From Isotricha intestinalis (lineage: Eukaryota; Ciliophora; Litostomatea; Vestibuliferida; Isotrichidae), in assembly GCA_023807065.1 (NCBI GenBank), contig JAJJLU010003568.1, positions 1-51,593 of the forward strand: DNA of 51,593 nt, given 5' to 3'. The notes beneath the pieces are model-generated. The model did not search any database, was not told the DNA's origin, and worked only from the letters and a program-made list of their open reading frames with translations. Position numbers and translations under genes: made by a program. This document shows, one piece after another, positions 31,601 to 40,264 of this stretch (the first letter of the stretch is position 1; every line of letters begins with the position of its first letter).

Positions 31601-34028
31601 TATAATGTTTATTATCAACATTCATTGCATTATATAATGAATATAAGAATTCTTTATCAAAAGTATTACTTAAATTTTTTACTTTTAAATTAAAACTTTG
31701 TCTATTTACTTTATTTTTTAATTCATTTTCAACTCTTCCAGAAAATAAATCAATACCCATTTTATAACAAGCTTCTTCAATTGATAATTTAGTATTTTTT
31801 ATAAAATTATGAAATGTTGTTATTGGATATGGTATATTTTTTAATGTTCTAACAAATTCTTGTCTATCAATAATACCATCATTTTTAAAATCAAAAAATT
31901 TAAAAAGAGAATTTAATTCTGGAACTGAAAAATCAAATTTTTCTAATTGGAAAACACGTTCAAATTCATCTTTATGAATTATATTTTTTTCTCTAACCAT
32001 ATTATATGTTAATAAATGATCAAAATATTGATCTGGATCCATTTGATTTGCATATATTTTATTTAATATTATTTTAACTGAATCAATACTAAAATTAAAT
32101 TCATCTTCATTTATATTTATTTTTTCTTTATTTTTTTTTTCTGATAAATTTTCCTTCATTAAATATTTTAAATATGTATTTTTATCTATAAATTTATTTC
32201 CTTTTGAAATAAATTCAAATGTACTTTTTAAAACTTTTGGATTTATATTTGCTGAATTTACTAAATTAGCAAATTCTTCATATGTTAAATTATCTTTTTC
32301 TTGGAATAAATAATTTAAACCTCCTAAAGTAGGAAGTAAATTTTTTATTTTTTCAATTGAATCATCTATTTCTTTTTGACTAATTTTAATACCATCTTTT
32401 CCAAATTCAATTTGATAAATTTGCATTAATAAATCTCTTAAATTAAATGCATTTGGATTAGAAACTTTAAAAAATTTCAACAACTTTAAAATTTGAACTT
32501 TTCCAATGGAAATCATATAACCTTGTAAAATATTCATTAATTCTAAATATGAAACCATTTTATTAGTATTTTTTTTAATTAAAGGAATAATTTTTTTAAT
32601 TCTTAAAATATCATTTTTAACTTCATTTAAATTACCATTTATTTTCCTATTAAAATTAAATTTTGTAGATAAAGCATTTTTATCTAAATTTCCACTTTGA
32701 GAACTAAAAGCATAAGCACTTCTTGAACGCACATTAAGATCATTAATTGTTCCTTTATATTTTTCAATAGGAAAATTTTTATATTCTTCATTAATAATTT
32801 TATTGATATCTTCACATAATTTTTGAATTAATTTATTATAATAAATCATTCTAATAGAAGGATCATAATCAAGATATAAATCAGTAATTTTTTCAATTAA
32901 TTCAATTCTTAAATTTTTATGAGAATTAGATTGATGAAAAGCATTAATAAAATCATATTTCGGAATTAAACCATTTCCATGTCTATCAACATTTTTCATA
33001 TATCTTAAAATTAAATCTTTATTTCTTAAAATACCTTCTAAAATATCTTGACTAATTTTTAAATTACCTAAGTTTTGAATAGGGAAAGATCTATAATACC
33101 TTTGATCAACTAAATATTCTTTTTTAGTTTTTGGTTCTTGAAAATTTAAATCTACTCTTTCTTCATCAGCAATTTTTTTAACATCAATATCACAATTATT
33201 TCTTAACCATTCATCTCCTGATTCAGTGATATGAGTTAAAACAGCATTTTTTGGTCTTACACTTCTTTCAAATTTATCTATATTAAATATATTTCTTGCT
33301 TGAACATCACTATCTTTAGTTTCCATATATAAATTTAAATTTTTTTTAATATGATAATATTTCTGAGTTTTTAAAGAACTTTCTTCAAATATTTTTTCAT
33401 TATTAAATTTCATTCCAAAAATACTTCCTTTAACTAAAAATATACCTAAATTTTTCATATAACAACCTTTAAAAACATTTCTTCTAATTTCATCTCCAAT
33501 AATTTTAATTTTAGTATTAACAATATTATAATATTCTTCTTTAGACATATTCATTCCATAACTTAAACTAGAATAATTTACTTTAACAATAGAAACATTA
33601 TTATTCACATTTTGAGTATAATACATTAATCCACTTTTTTCAGTATAAATTCCAGGTTTTAAATAATCAATAAATTCATTACTAACAAGAAATAAAGGTC
33701 TTCTTTTTTTTATATCTCTTTCATATTGATTTGTAGTTCCTTCTAAATTTATTTCTATATTTGTAAAAGTAAAAGTTCCAAAACCTTTTATATATGTTCC
33801 TTTTCCCATTTGATAATTTTCTATTATTTGAGTTGATAATAAATTCCAACATTCTTCTATTATATTTTTTGGATAAGAATTTAATATGTCTTTATATGTT
33901 AATCCTCCCCATTTATTAAATGTTTTTAATGCTTTCAAATTTATTGAATTTGTTAAAAATGCTGTTCTACTCATGTTATAACCATCATTAAATAATGATG
34001 TTTGAAAATGATCTTGAGAACGATACAT
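28659..34028 (-). CDS. CCDC81-type HU domains fused to a long EF-hand array, 1789 aa
   Basis: This is the largest gene of the window: one open frame without introns, ending in TAG. Residues about 40-130 and 145-215 match the two tandem bacterial-HU-like domains of CCDC81, a centrosome/cilium-associated protein; the first contains GKGTYIKGFGTFTF and KRRPLFLVS. The remaining 1500 residues are helical pairs with EF-hand loops at approximately residues 345 (DRHGNGLI), 713 (DFKNDGIID), 986 (DYNNDGIIS), 1056 (DKNKDTFIG), 1161 (DRDNDGIIS), 1552 (GLNNDGRIN), 1645 (DVRKDGVID) and 1755 (DRDKSGFID). Several other pairs look degenerate. Most canonical loops keep Asp/Asn at positions 1, 3 and 5 and Asp or Glu near 12, so calcium binding is likely. 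A role at basal bodies or the cortex is inference from the HU/EF-hand combination. Confidence 0.92.
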   Translation of the reverse strand: MYRSQDHFQTSLFNDGYNMSRTAFLTNSINLKALKTFNKWGGLTYKDILNSYPKNIIEECWNLLSTQIIENYQMGKGTYIKGFGTFTFTNIEINLEGTTNQYERDIKKRRPLFLVSNEFIDYLKPGIYTEKSGLMYYTQNVNNNVSIVKVNYSSLSYGMNMSKEEYYNIVNTKIKIIGDEIRRNVFKGCYMKNLGIFLVKGSIFGMKFNNEKIFEESSLKTQKYYHIKKNLNLYMETKDSDVQARNIFNIDKFERSVRPKNAVLTHITESGDEWLRNNCDIDVKKIADEERVDLNFQEPKTKKEYLVDQRYYRSFPIQNLGNLKISQDILEGILRNKDLILRYMKNVDRHGNGLIPKYDFINAFHQSNSHKNLRIELIEKITDLYLDYDPSIRMIYYNKLIQKLCEDINKIINEEYKNFPIEKYKGTINDLNVRSRSAYAFSSQSGNLDKNALSTKFNFNRKINGNLNEVKNDILRIKKIIPLIKKNTNKMVSYLELMNILQGYMISIGKVQILKLLKFFKVSNPNAFNLRDLLMQIYQIEFGKDGIKISQKEIDDSIEKIKNLLPTLGGLNYLFQEKDNLTYEEFANLVNSANINPKVLKSTFEFISKGNKFIDKNTYLKYLMKENLSEKKNKEKININEDEFNFSIDSVKIILNKIYANQMDPDQYFDHLLTYNMVREKNIIHKDEFERVFQLEKFDFSVPELNSLFKFFDFKNDGIIDRQEFVRTLKNIPYPITTFHNFIKNTKLSIEEACYKMGIDLFSGRVENELKNKVNRQSFNLKVKNLSNTFDKEFLYSLYNAMNVDNKHYITVKQLIDYTNIYGDEDYKNINSPLVHKEIITIIQNSISFDDLKNKFEKIDLNITQKLPLDKFITTLKEAVNNKINDKNLLRFLRMHRLIDFSNIVSYHQFIMIVYDNYIEDVFMKVIEIFKNFLETECNNDLFLFLVKINNMCNSSSMKRTVEAERLYAFFRPKLDYLSLGMINRFDYNNDGIISFEDLENIIKKYIDPHFFDNKKEIMMKLENDNKKKVYDGNKRVWNLIKIATNKMNLTDEKLFYFLDKNKDTFIGKIEFLEQIPKLKLPTKLTQKQLLAFYNYLDDFMNEKVNINIFLKKFKIFETDNIENDEQLYKGNFVIENILLGEFAKWYNRNMHLSDTEIYSILDRDNDGIISSDDIKNFAINILRLAGNELNDLKILHFMNAISLTKNNNLVLADIQNLCNKISMNELDEFYFKIKNYCNIGVNKTNKDPDWLNEVINKLGDYISEKYPNNINQFYKDININDFKNTGKGVNLNDFKTFIANNPKIFESFHIEDTQIEVLFKHISNGSDYLTLQHIKQLFDSNKYSFYENMHNDIYTFINQNFPNSIDAFRYFHDIKPVSTTLPTYNDKLSEKNEITIKDFFNGINKLFPQKYETNTVLHYISKYFPNSSETNIIKYNEFSYLYFNKIEFNNIFSKSKYKSSKILTTRPKSNIPLTTLNSPFIQNEHKGLETPFDNDPLEKIKRCILSSTSDYKKIIKDAINQNGGLCNKFEFRNMIKKLELGLTNIEIEDIITKSGLNNDGRINLIDFYKFINNEEQNLYISKNHILNQLKEIKTFLYNYYANPRLAFEMNSGLKMDFDTFKKIIYDLYSREQRPLPNYNIMKCIYDYIDVRKDGVIDLNEWNKVFAQSEGSLDVQANKEQLSVLRKWETSNDIINIYKLISKNKKIIRENARKFSIAGINNGNLFVMNNNMINVLKNVLVHVNLSYTQWNMIVSLGDRDKSGFIDVDTFIKVIDANAKVANSHPVLKK

Positions 34029-34430
34029 TTTTTTTATTATTTTTTTTTAAAGTAGTTATTAATTATATTTCAATGGTTGAAAATTTTAATATAATTTTTT
34101 TATATTTTTTTATTTTTATTAATTTATAATTTTTTAATTTTAATAAGTGGTTTTCAATTTATTATAATTGAATTTAATTGAAATATAAAAAATGAATTTA
34201 GAGAAATGAAATAAGAATAATAAAATATTTATTATTGTATATAATCATAATAAATTAAATTTAATTTATTTTTGAAAGATTGTAAAAATTCTTAAAAAAA
34301 ATAAAAGACATACAAATAAAAATAACTGAATTTCCAAATTAAAAAAAACAAATTATTTATTTAAATATATTTTATAGTGTTAATATATAATAATATAGGT
34401 TTTATAATAATAGATTAATAAATTAAAACA
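34029..34430. promoter_or_regulatory. Divergent intergenic region, 402 bp
   Basis: This lies between the start codons of the leftward HU/EF-hand gene and the rightward gene at 34431. It is AT-only-like, with no recognised motif. It must contain both promoters. Confidence 0.4.
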
Positions 34431-35888
34431 ATGGATCTGAAAACTTTAGAAATAAATAATAATAAAATTGATAAAATGATCATAAATAATAATGAAGAAA
34501 TAACATTCGATAAAGGAAACTTCAGTGAAGTAGACCATAGATTATTTTTAGAATCTTTTATTCTTTTTGATAAAAATTTTAAAGAGATGGAAGAATATTC
34601 TCAAACTAAAAATTATAATGATATTCTTATTTATTGTGATAAATTTATAAATTTTTTGAATCAAAAATATAATAAAAAGGAACGTTGTTTAGATCTAAAA
34701 ATTAATAAAGAAAATTTAAAAAATTATTCTAATGTAGAATTAGAAGAATATATATATGTTAAATTTTGTATAAATTCTAAAAATTTAGAGAAAGATAATT
34801 CAAATTCAATTTATGATTATTTTATTGATGATAATAAATCTCTTTTAGGATTAAGTAATAATAATAAAAAGATTTTTTTTATTAGAAAATATCCAAAATA
34901 TAAAACCTTATTAAACAATAATTTAAATAATAAAAACGAATTTCCAGAAATTAATGTTCCTAATATTGGAAATGATAAAGAAAGTCGGAAAAAATTAATA
35001 AATAAATTATTAAATGAAAATTGTAAAGAAGCTAATTATACTAAAATGGAAGAATTAGCTAAAATGAGTGAAATATTACATATAATAAATAAAGTGGAAA
35101 ATTATAATGTTACGAATGATGAATCTTTAAATTCAAAAACAAAAACTTATGATTCAAATTCAAATAAAATTAATAATAATAATCAAAATAATGATTTAAA
35201 TAATAGTAATCTTGGTAAAAAAAGATTAATAGAATTTACTTGTGATGATAATGAAAAAAAGGAAAAAGAAAAAAACAATATTTCTGTTACTGACAATGTA
35301 AACGAAATAAATAATTTAAATTTTCAAAATGAAAATTTAATAAATAATAATAATTTACTTTCTACCAATAATTATATGAATAATATATTTTTATCACCAT
35401 CACAAAATAACGTTTTTAATCAGCAAAATAATATAATAACAAATAAAAATGTAAATATAAATCCTCCATATGTATATAACCAAATGAATCTAAATAATTA
35501 TTTTCTAAATAACAATATAAATAAAATACCAAATTATAATGGTTTAATTAATCGACAATTTATTTCTCCCCAAGTTTTTAATATGTCTTTACCCATGCTT
35601 AGTTTTCCTTTACAAAATATAAATCAATCAATGATTTACGAACAAAATAATCAAAATCCTTATTTTGATAATATGCATTATTATATAAACCAACAAAATC
35701 AAAATCTCAATTTAATGAATTCAATTAATTATTTAAATAATATATTCAATGATAATCAATCTTATCCATTTTTTACGAATCATCATCAAATTATATTTAA
35801 TAATCAAAATAGGGAACTTTATAATATTAATAATGTTCCTAATGTATCCAACTATATTAATGATGTAAATATCAATCAAAATAAATAA
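34431..35888 (+). CDS. Asn-rich protein with a degenerate SANT/Myb-like N-terminal region
   Basis: This 485-aa frame ends in TAA. Residues 30-82 (FSEVDHRLFLESFILFDKNF, then helices ending NFLNQKY) have the length and helix order of a SANT/Myb repeat of the SHAQKY type (cf. the E/DHRLFLE start and the QKY end). The usual tryptophans are missing, so this is tentative. A region at 150-215 is mixed and charged. From about 225 the protein is strongly Asn-rich with Pro, Tyr and Met (prion-like composition). Similar Asn-rich tails occur on the PUF proteins nearby. A transcription- or RNA-associated role is possible but unproven. Confidence 0.75.
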   Translation: MDLKTLEINNNKIDKMIINNNEEITFDKGNFSEVDHRLFLESFILFDKNFKEMEEYSQTKNYNDILIYCDKFINFLNQKYNKKERCLDLKINKENLKNYSNVELEEYIYVKFCINSKNLEKDNSNSIYDYFIDDNKSLLGLSNNNKKIFFIRKYPKYKTLLNNNLNNKNEFPEINVPNIGNDKESRKKLINKLLNENCKEANYTKMEELAKMSEILHIINKVENYNVTNDESLNSKTKTYDSNSNKINNNNQNNDLNNSNLGKKRLIEFTCDDNEKKEKEKNNISVTDNVNEINNLNFQNENLINNNNLLSTNNYMNNIFLSPSQNNVFNQQNNIITNKNVNINPPYVYNQMNLNNYFLNNNINKIPNYNGLINRQFISPQVFNMSLPMLSFPLQNINQSMIYEQNNQNPYFDNMHYYINQQNQNLNLMNSINYLNNIFNDNQSYPFFTNHHQIIFNNQNRELYNINNVPNVSNYINDVNINQNK

Positions 35889-36932
35889 ATTCAATAATAG
35901 TCATTAATTTTATGTTAATTTAATTTAAATATTTGTTTTCATTTATAAATAAATTTTTGAATTAAATTAATTTTATTTTAAATCTATTATTTTTTCAAGT
36001 TATTTTGATTCCCAAAAAATTAATAGTAAAAATGATTTATCTTTTAATTTAATATAAATTATTGATTAATTTTTGTCTTTATATAAAAAATAATTAATAG
36101 TTTTAAATTAATTTTAAAAATTCCAAACTAAAACATCTTTTGATATAAAATTTGGAATTCAATAATTTATAATTAATGTAAATATTGATAATTTTGTTAT
36201 ATAAAATTTATTATTGAAATATTTTCCCTTTGATTTCAATCTTCTATTTTATACTTTGAAATGGAGCACATTTTGTATTATATTTTTTTCTAAGTTATTT
36301 TTAGATTCAAGATTTATCTTTTACAATATTTATATTTGAAATTTTTTTGGTTTCTTTTTAGAATATATTATATATATAAGATGAAATGAAATTGAATTAA
36401 ATAAAAGCTTACATATATTTTTCTTATTTTCTTATCATTTTAAGAAAAAATAATAATAATATCTTTCATTGTTTATGATAACATTTTAAAATTAAAAAAT
36501 CAAAAATTAACATTTAATTAAATAAAATCATTTGTGAAATATAGATTCTCATTTTAAATCATTTCTTCCAATTTATATTTTATTAAAATTTAATGAATAG
36601 AAAAAAGAATTTGATTGTGATATTTTGAAATTTATGATAATTATAAATATGAAAAATATTATGTCCAAAAGTTGATATTATAATTTAAATGGATTTGAAT
36701 CTACAAATATTCAAGTAAAGAAGTTTTTTCTGAATATTAATAATGAATTTATAAAGGAAATTAAAGGATTAAAATTTAAATTTTTAAAATTTAATTTTTC
36801 TCAATAAATACATTTATAATATATTATTACTTTTTCCTTAAAACAATGATATATTTTTTTAAAAATATATATTTTTATAATTTACTTGTCTAAATAAATA
36901 TAAATTTAAAATAAAAATAATTTTGTTTGTAT
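35889..36932. other. Long AT-rich gap, 1044 bp, with one short odd frame
   Basis: No intact gene. A 48-codon rightward frame at 36661..36807 has a TGA as its fifth codon and otherwise reads YYNLNGFESTNIQVKKFF. It is too short and too AT-driven to call. No SECIS-like hairpin was found after it. Confidence 0.4.
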
Positions 36933-39446
36933 TTAATTTAAATCATCTAATTGAGTTTTCACAACTTTTATAATATTTTCAGTTAACTTATTTTGTTTTT
37001 CATTTTCCATTTTAAATATAATTTTCTTTATTTCATAAGAAGTTAATTGCTCTTTATTTTCAGCAATTTTATTCATATAATTTTGTAGTTCATCACATGT
37101 CAAACATATATTTTCAAATAATATTAATTGTTTTTCAGAAAATAATATTTTTTTTAATCTTATTATATCAATAATTGTATTTATATAAATTGAAGTATCA
37201 AATAAATCTTGAATCAATTTTATTTTTTTTAATGCATTTTCTATATCTTTATATTTAGATTTATCACTATCAATACTCATTAAAACATTACACCAAAAAT
37301 TTTTCATTAAATTTAAATCTATTTTATCTTCCGTATAATTATTATCATTTTTTTTATCCATTGATTCAGATGTTTGATTTATAATCATTTTTTCATTAAT
37401 ATTCCTTTGAGTATGTTCAATAATATTTTTTAATTCTGATTTAATACTTTTTTTTGGTTTTAATTTAGAATTAATATATAAATAATTATCTTGATTATAA
37501 TTAGATTCATCATCATAAGAATTTGAATCAAGTTGAGGAGTACTTTTAGAAGGTTTTGAATTTATTATCATATTATTTCTATCTGTGATTTTTGGAGGAT
37601 TGCTCACATTTAAATATCTCTTATTTTTCAATAGTGTTGAATTATTTTTAATATATAATCTATTTCTTAATATAAAATTAAACATAAAAAATTCTTTTGA
37701 AAAAGAAGCAAAGAAAAAAGTTAAAATTTTTCCTCCTATTTCTAAAGCATTAAATACTGCCAAAAAATTTGCTAATGATGAATCTAATTTATCATATGTT
37801 CTATCAAGATATGTTTTTTTATAACTTAAAGCAAAATTTAAATAATATGTATCTGTAATTGTTTCTTCATATTCATCTTGTGAATAATCATATTGTAAAA
37901 ATTCTTTAGTTTTAGGACCAACTAAATATGGAATTAAAGATGAATCAGTAGTTATTTTCACATTTTTAAAATATAATGTAGTTCCTTTATGACTTTTTGT
38001 TAAAGTAAAAGTTAATACTTGAGATTGAGTAGGTTCATTAATATTTAAAGGATTTGGAATATATGATTTAATGAATATTTTTAAATTTCTTATTGAATTT
38101 ATTACTTTTTTAAATTTTTGATTTTCTTGATTTGTACATTCTTCACTTTCACAAACTTGAATAAATTCAAAAATCATTGGATTAGTATTTTCACCTAATG
38201 GATTTATAGGTGATAAAGTATAATTAATAGTAGTATCTTTAAATAATTTAGAATTAAAACAATATGTAGTAGATAATCCTTTTCCAATATTAGCAGAAAA
38301 ACCTAATTCATTCGTAAAATATTCATTATCACATTCAGTGAAATTATAATAAGCTAAAATTTTATTTTCCTCTTCTTCAGATACTGATTCACCATTATTT
38401 CCTTCTCCTCCAGTATTAGCTCCTTCTCCTCCAGTATTAGCTCCTTCTCCTCCAGTATTAGCTCCTTCTCCTCCAGGATTAGCTCCTTCTCCTCCAGGAT
38501 TAGCTCCTTCTCCTCCAGGATTACCACTTCCTTCTGTATTACCTCCTATATTTCCATTATCTCCTGTATTTCCATTATCTCCTGAATTTCCATTATCTCC
38601 TGTATTTCCATTATCTCCTGTATTTCCATTATCTCCTGTATTTCCATTATCTCCTGTATTTCCATTTCCTCCTGTATTTCCATTATCTCCTGTATTTCCA
38701 TTATCTCCTGTATTTCCATTATCTCCTGTAATATCATTATCACCTACATTTCCATTACCTCCTGTGTTACCATTACCTCCTGTATTACCACTCATATCAT
38801 CAGGATTTCCATTGTTACCATTGTCTCCTGAATTATTAGGATTTCCTCCAGAATTATCACCATTATTATTATTATCATTTCCATCACCCTGAATATTTCT
38901 TAATTTATTTTTTCGATTTATTTTATTTTTATTTTTCAATTTCCTTAAAATGGTTTGATTATTTTTATTCTTATAAAATATATGTCTTCCACTCTTAATT
39001 TTATTTTTTATGTTTAAATTTCTTAAAGTAGAATCATCGCTTTCTTCTTCATCTTCTTCATCATCAGTAGCAGTAGTTTGAATTAAAGAAACTTGGAAAA
39101 TATTTGTATCCATAGTCATCCATTCTCTTCCAGAAGATTGAAAGAAAAAAAAAATTTCAAAATCTTTATAATAATAGAATTGAGCATCTTCAATTTCAGG
39201 ATAAGTAATATCATAAAATATGAAAGAACCATTTCTATCAGTGAATAAATTATAAATTGAATAAATTAAAAATATTAATGCACATCCTATAACAATGAAA
39301 GTTCTGCATCCTCCTACTGTTGTATTATATGTTTGATGATTTCCTATATACCAATTTAAAGGTTCTCCATATATATCTATATGTCTCATTATATATTGAT
39401 ATGTGTTTTCCTTTTCTTTCTTATTTTGAGAATCTTCTTTTTCCAT
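36933..39446 (-). CDS. Two-pass membrane protein with Gly/Asn-repeat ectodomain, 837 aa
   Basis: An intact frame ends in TAA. The N-terminal cytosolic part has IDIYGEPLNWYIGNHQTYNT, just before a membrane span at 47-67. A long luminal or extracellular region follows. It has an acidic stretch (about 125-140), a Lys/Asn-rich stretch, the Gly/Asn/Glu repeats (about 190-355), then a folded part with several Cys (YNFTECDNEYF, CESEECTNQ). A second hydrophobic span lies at about 560-590. The last 240 residues are cytosolic, charged and helical. The motif before the first span and the two-span layout recall a family of ciliate transmembrane proteins of unknown function; that is memory, not a search. 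The tandem repeats make it a likely surface protein that varies between isolates. Confidence 0.82.
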   Translation of the reverse strand: MEKEDSQNKKEKENTYQYIMRHIDIYGEPLNWYIGNHQTYNTTVGGCRTFIVIGCALIFLIYSIYNLFTDRNGSFIFYDITYPEIEDAQFYYYKDFEIFFFFQSSGREWMTMDTNIFQVSLIQTTATDDEEDEEESDDSTLRNLNIKNKIKSGRHIFYKNKNNQTILRKLKNKNKINRKNKLRNIQGDGNDNNNNGDNSGGNPNNSGDNGNNGNPDDMSGNTGGNGNTGGNGNVGDNDITGDNGNTGDNGNTGDNGNTGGNGNTGDNGNTGDNGNTGDNGNTGDNGNSGDNGNTGDNGNIGGNTEGSGNPGGEGANPGGEGANPGGEGANTGGEGANTGGEGANTGGEGNNGESVSEEEENKILAYYNFTECDNEYFTNELGFSANIGKGLSTTYCFNSKLFKDTTINYTLSPINPLGENTNPMIFEFIQVCESEECTNQENQKFKKVINSIRNLKIFIKSYIPNPLNINEPTQSQVLTFTLTKSHKGTTLYFKNVKITTDSSLIPYLVGPKTKEFLQYDYSQDEYEETITDTYYLNFALSYKKTYLDRTYDKLDSSLANFLAVFNALEIGGKILTFFFASFSKEFFMFNFILRNRLYIKNNSTLLKNKRYLNVSNPPKITDRNNMIINSKPSKSTPQLDSNSYDDESNYNQDNYLYINSKLKPKKSIKSELKNIIEHTQRNINEKMIINQTSESMDKKNDNNYTEDKIDLNLMKNFWCNVLMSIDSDKSKYKDIENALKKIKLIQDLFDTSIYINTIIDIIRLKKILFSEKQLILFENICLTCDELQNYMNKIAENKEQLTSYEIKKIIFKMENEKQNKLTENIIKVVKTQLDDLN
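38384..38879 (-). repeat. Coding minisatellite: 21-bp and 18-bp tandem repeats
   Basis: Two adjacent arrays lie inside the membrane-protein gene. The first (about 38402-38527) is six near-identical 21-bp units encoding ANPGGEG or ANTGGEG. The second (about 38540-38790) is a dozen or so 18-bp units encoding GDNGNT with a few variants (GGNGNT, GDNGNS, GDNDIT). Both lengths are multiples of three, so changes in copy number keep the frame. Confidence 0.95.
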
Positions 39447-39800
39447 TTTTGTTTTATTATATATAACTTTTTATTCTTTCAAATTAAAAAATGTTAATTA
39501 TGAAATTTTGTTATTATAGAATTACATTATTTTTAATAAAATTAATTTATGACTGTAAATAAAAAATATGAAAAAAATAATAAATAGAAACTTAATTATA
39601 ATAATACTTATTTATAAAAACTATTCCATTTATTAATACCTTTTTATTTTTCACTTCACTTTTCTGAAAATTTGAAAAAATTAATGACGTAATTTTATTT
39701 TTTAAATTTATAATTTATTATAAAAAATGATTTTTAAATCTTGATAAGATTAAAATTTTTATTATTTAAAAAAATTAAATATAACATAAACCAGAAAAAA

Positions 39801-40109
39801 ATGGAAGAAAAAGAAGTAAATTTAATATGTGATTTTCCTGGTGATTGATTAACAGATGTTAGAAAAAATCATTTAGAAAAAATAATTATTAAGCCCTTAA
39901 AAGAAAAAGGATATAAAGTAAATTTAAAAATAAATGAAGCTTATGCTCCTGCAAAACCTTATTATATTTTTATTGAATATAAAGGAATTAAAACAATAAT
40001 TTTCAGTAATAACAGTAAAAAACATGAAGATGAAGGAGCATTAATTGGAACAAAAATAGATAATTCAAACAAAGATAAAGTTTTAGAAAGAATTTTAAGA
40101 ATAATATAA
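39801..40109 (+). CDS. Candidate selenoprotein, Rdx/SelW-like, with in-frame UGA
   Basis: Reading from ATG at 39801 to TAA at 40107-40109 gives 102 codons interrupted only by TGA at codon 16 (39846-39848). Before it is EEKEVNLICDFPGD, after it LTDVRKNHLEKII. The order is a strand ending in Cys10, the UGA, a helix, then three strands (YKVNLKINEA, PYYIFIEYKG, KTIIFSNNSKK) and a final helix (DKVLERILRII). That is the arrangement of the Rdx/selenoprotein W thioredoxin-like fold, where Sec sits between the first strand and the first helix; here Cys and Sec are six positions apart instead of the usual CxxU. A SECIS-like hairpin follows 11 nt after the stop. A TGG-to-TGA mutation in a dying gene, or an exceptional 15-nt intron (39841-39855), are alternatives. 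The SECIS makes selenocysteine the better reading. Confidence 0.72.
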
Positions 40110-40120
40110 AATTAATATTT

Positions 40121-40205
40121 ATTTTTTTATTATTTTATATGTGAATGTATAAAAAGATAAACATTAGAAAAATCTTTTATACATGAATAAAAATAATAAA
40201 AAAAT
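40121..40205 (+). promoter_or_regulatory. SECIS-like element in the 3' UTR of the selenoprotein gene
   Basis: This is an 85-nt hairpin. Helix I pairs 40121-40140 with 40187-40205: 18 bp plus one bulged A and a closing pair. The internal loop gives GTGA on the 5' side (40141-40144) opposite GA (40185-40186), the tandem G.A quartet of eukaryotic SECIS elements. Helix II has 13 bp with one bulged A (40145-40158 with 40072-equivalent 40172-40184). The apical loop begins with AAA at 40159-40161, the conserved unpaired adenosines. Spacing from quartet to AA is as expected. All parts were paired by eye. Confidence 0.75.
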
Positions 40206-40264
40206 AAATATGAAAAAATAAAAAAACTATATTTTTTTAAATAATAATATTAAATATTCATATT

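Noticed and set aside
36661..36807. Second small frame with a TGA near its start (MSKS-stop-YYNLNGFE), considered as another selenoprotein
   Set aside because: It is only 48 codons, largely A/T-driven, with no SECIS-like hairpin downstream and no recognisable fold.
38546..38743. Open frame of MEIQEI-type repeats overlapping the minisatellite
   Set aside because: It is an alternate-frame shadow of the 18-bp repeat in the real membrane-protein gene.
39841..39855. A 15-nt GT...AG stretch that would splice out the in-frame TGA of the candidate selenoprotein
   Set aside because: The introns supported here are 28-29 nt and start GTAA. This one starts GTGATT and would delete the region between the first strand and helix. 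The SECIS-like hairpin explains the TGA better. Kept as an alternative to test.
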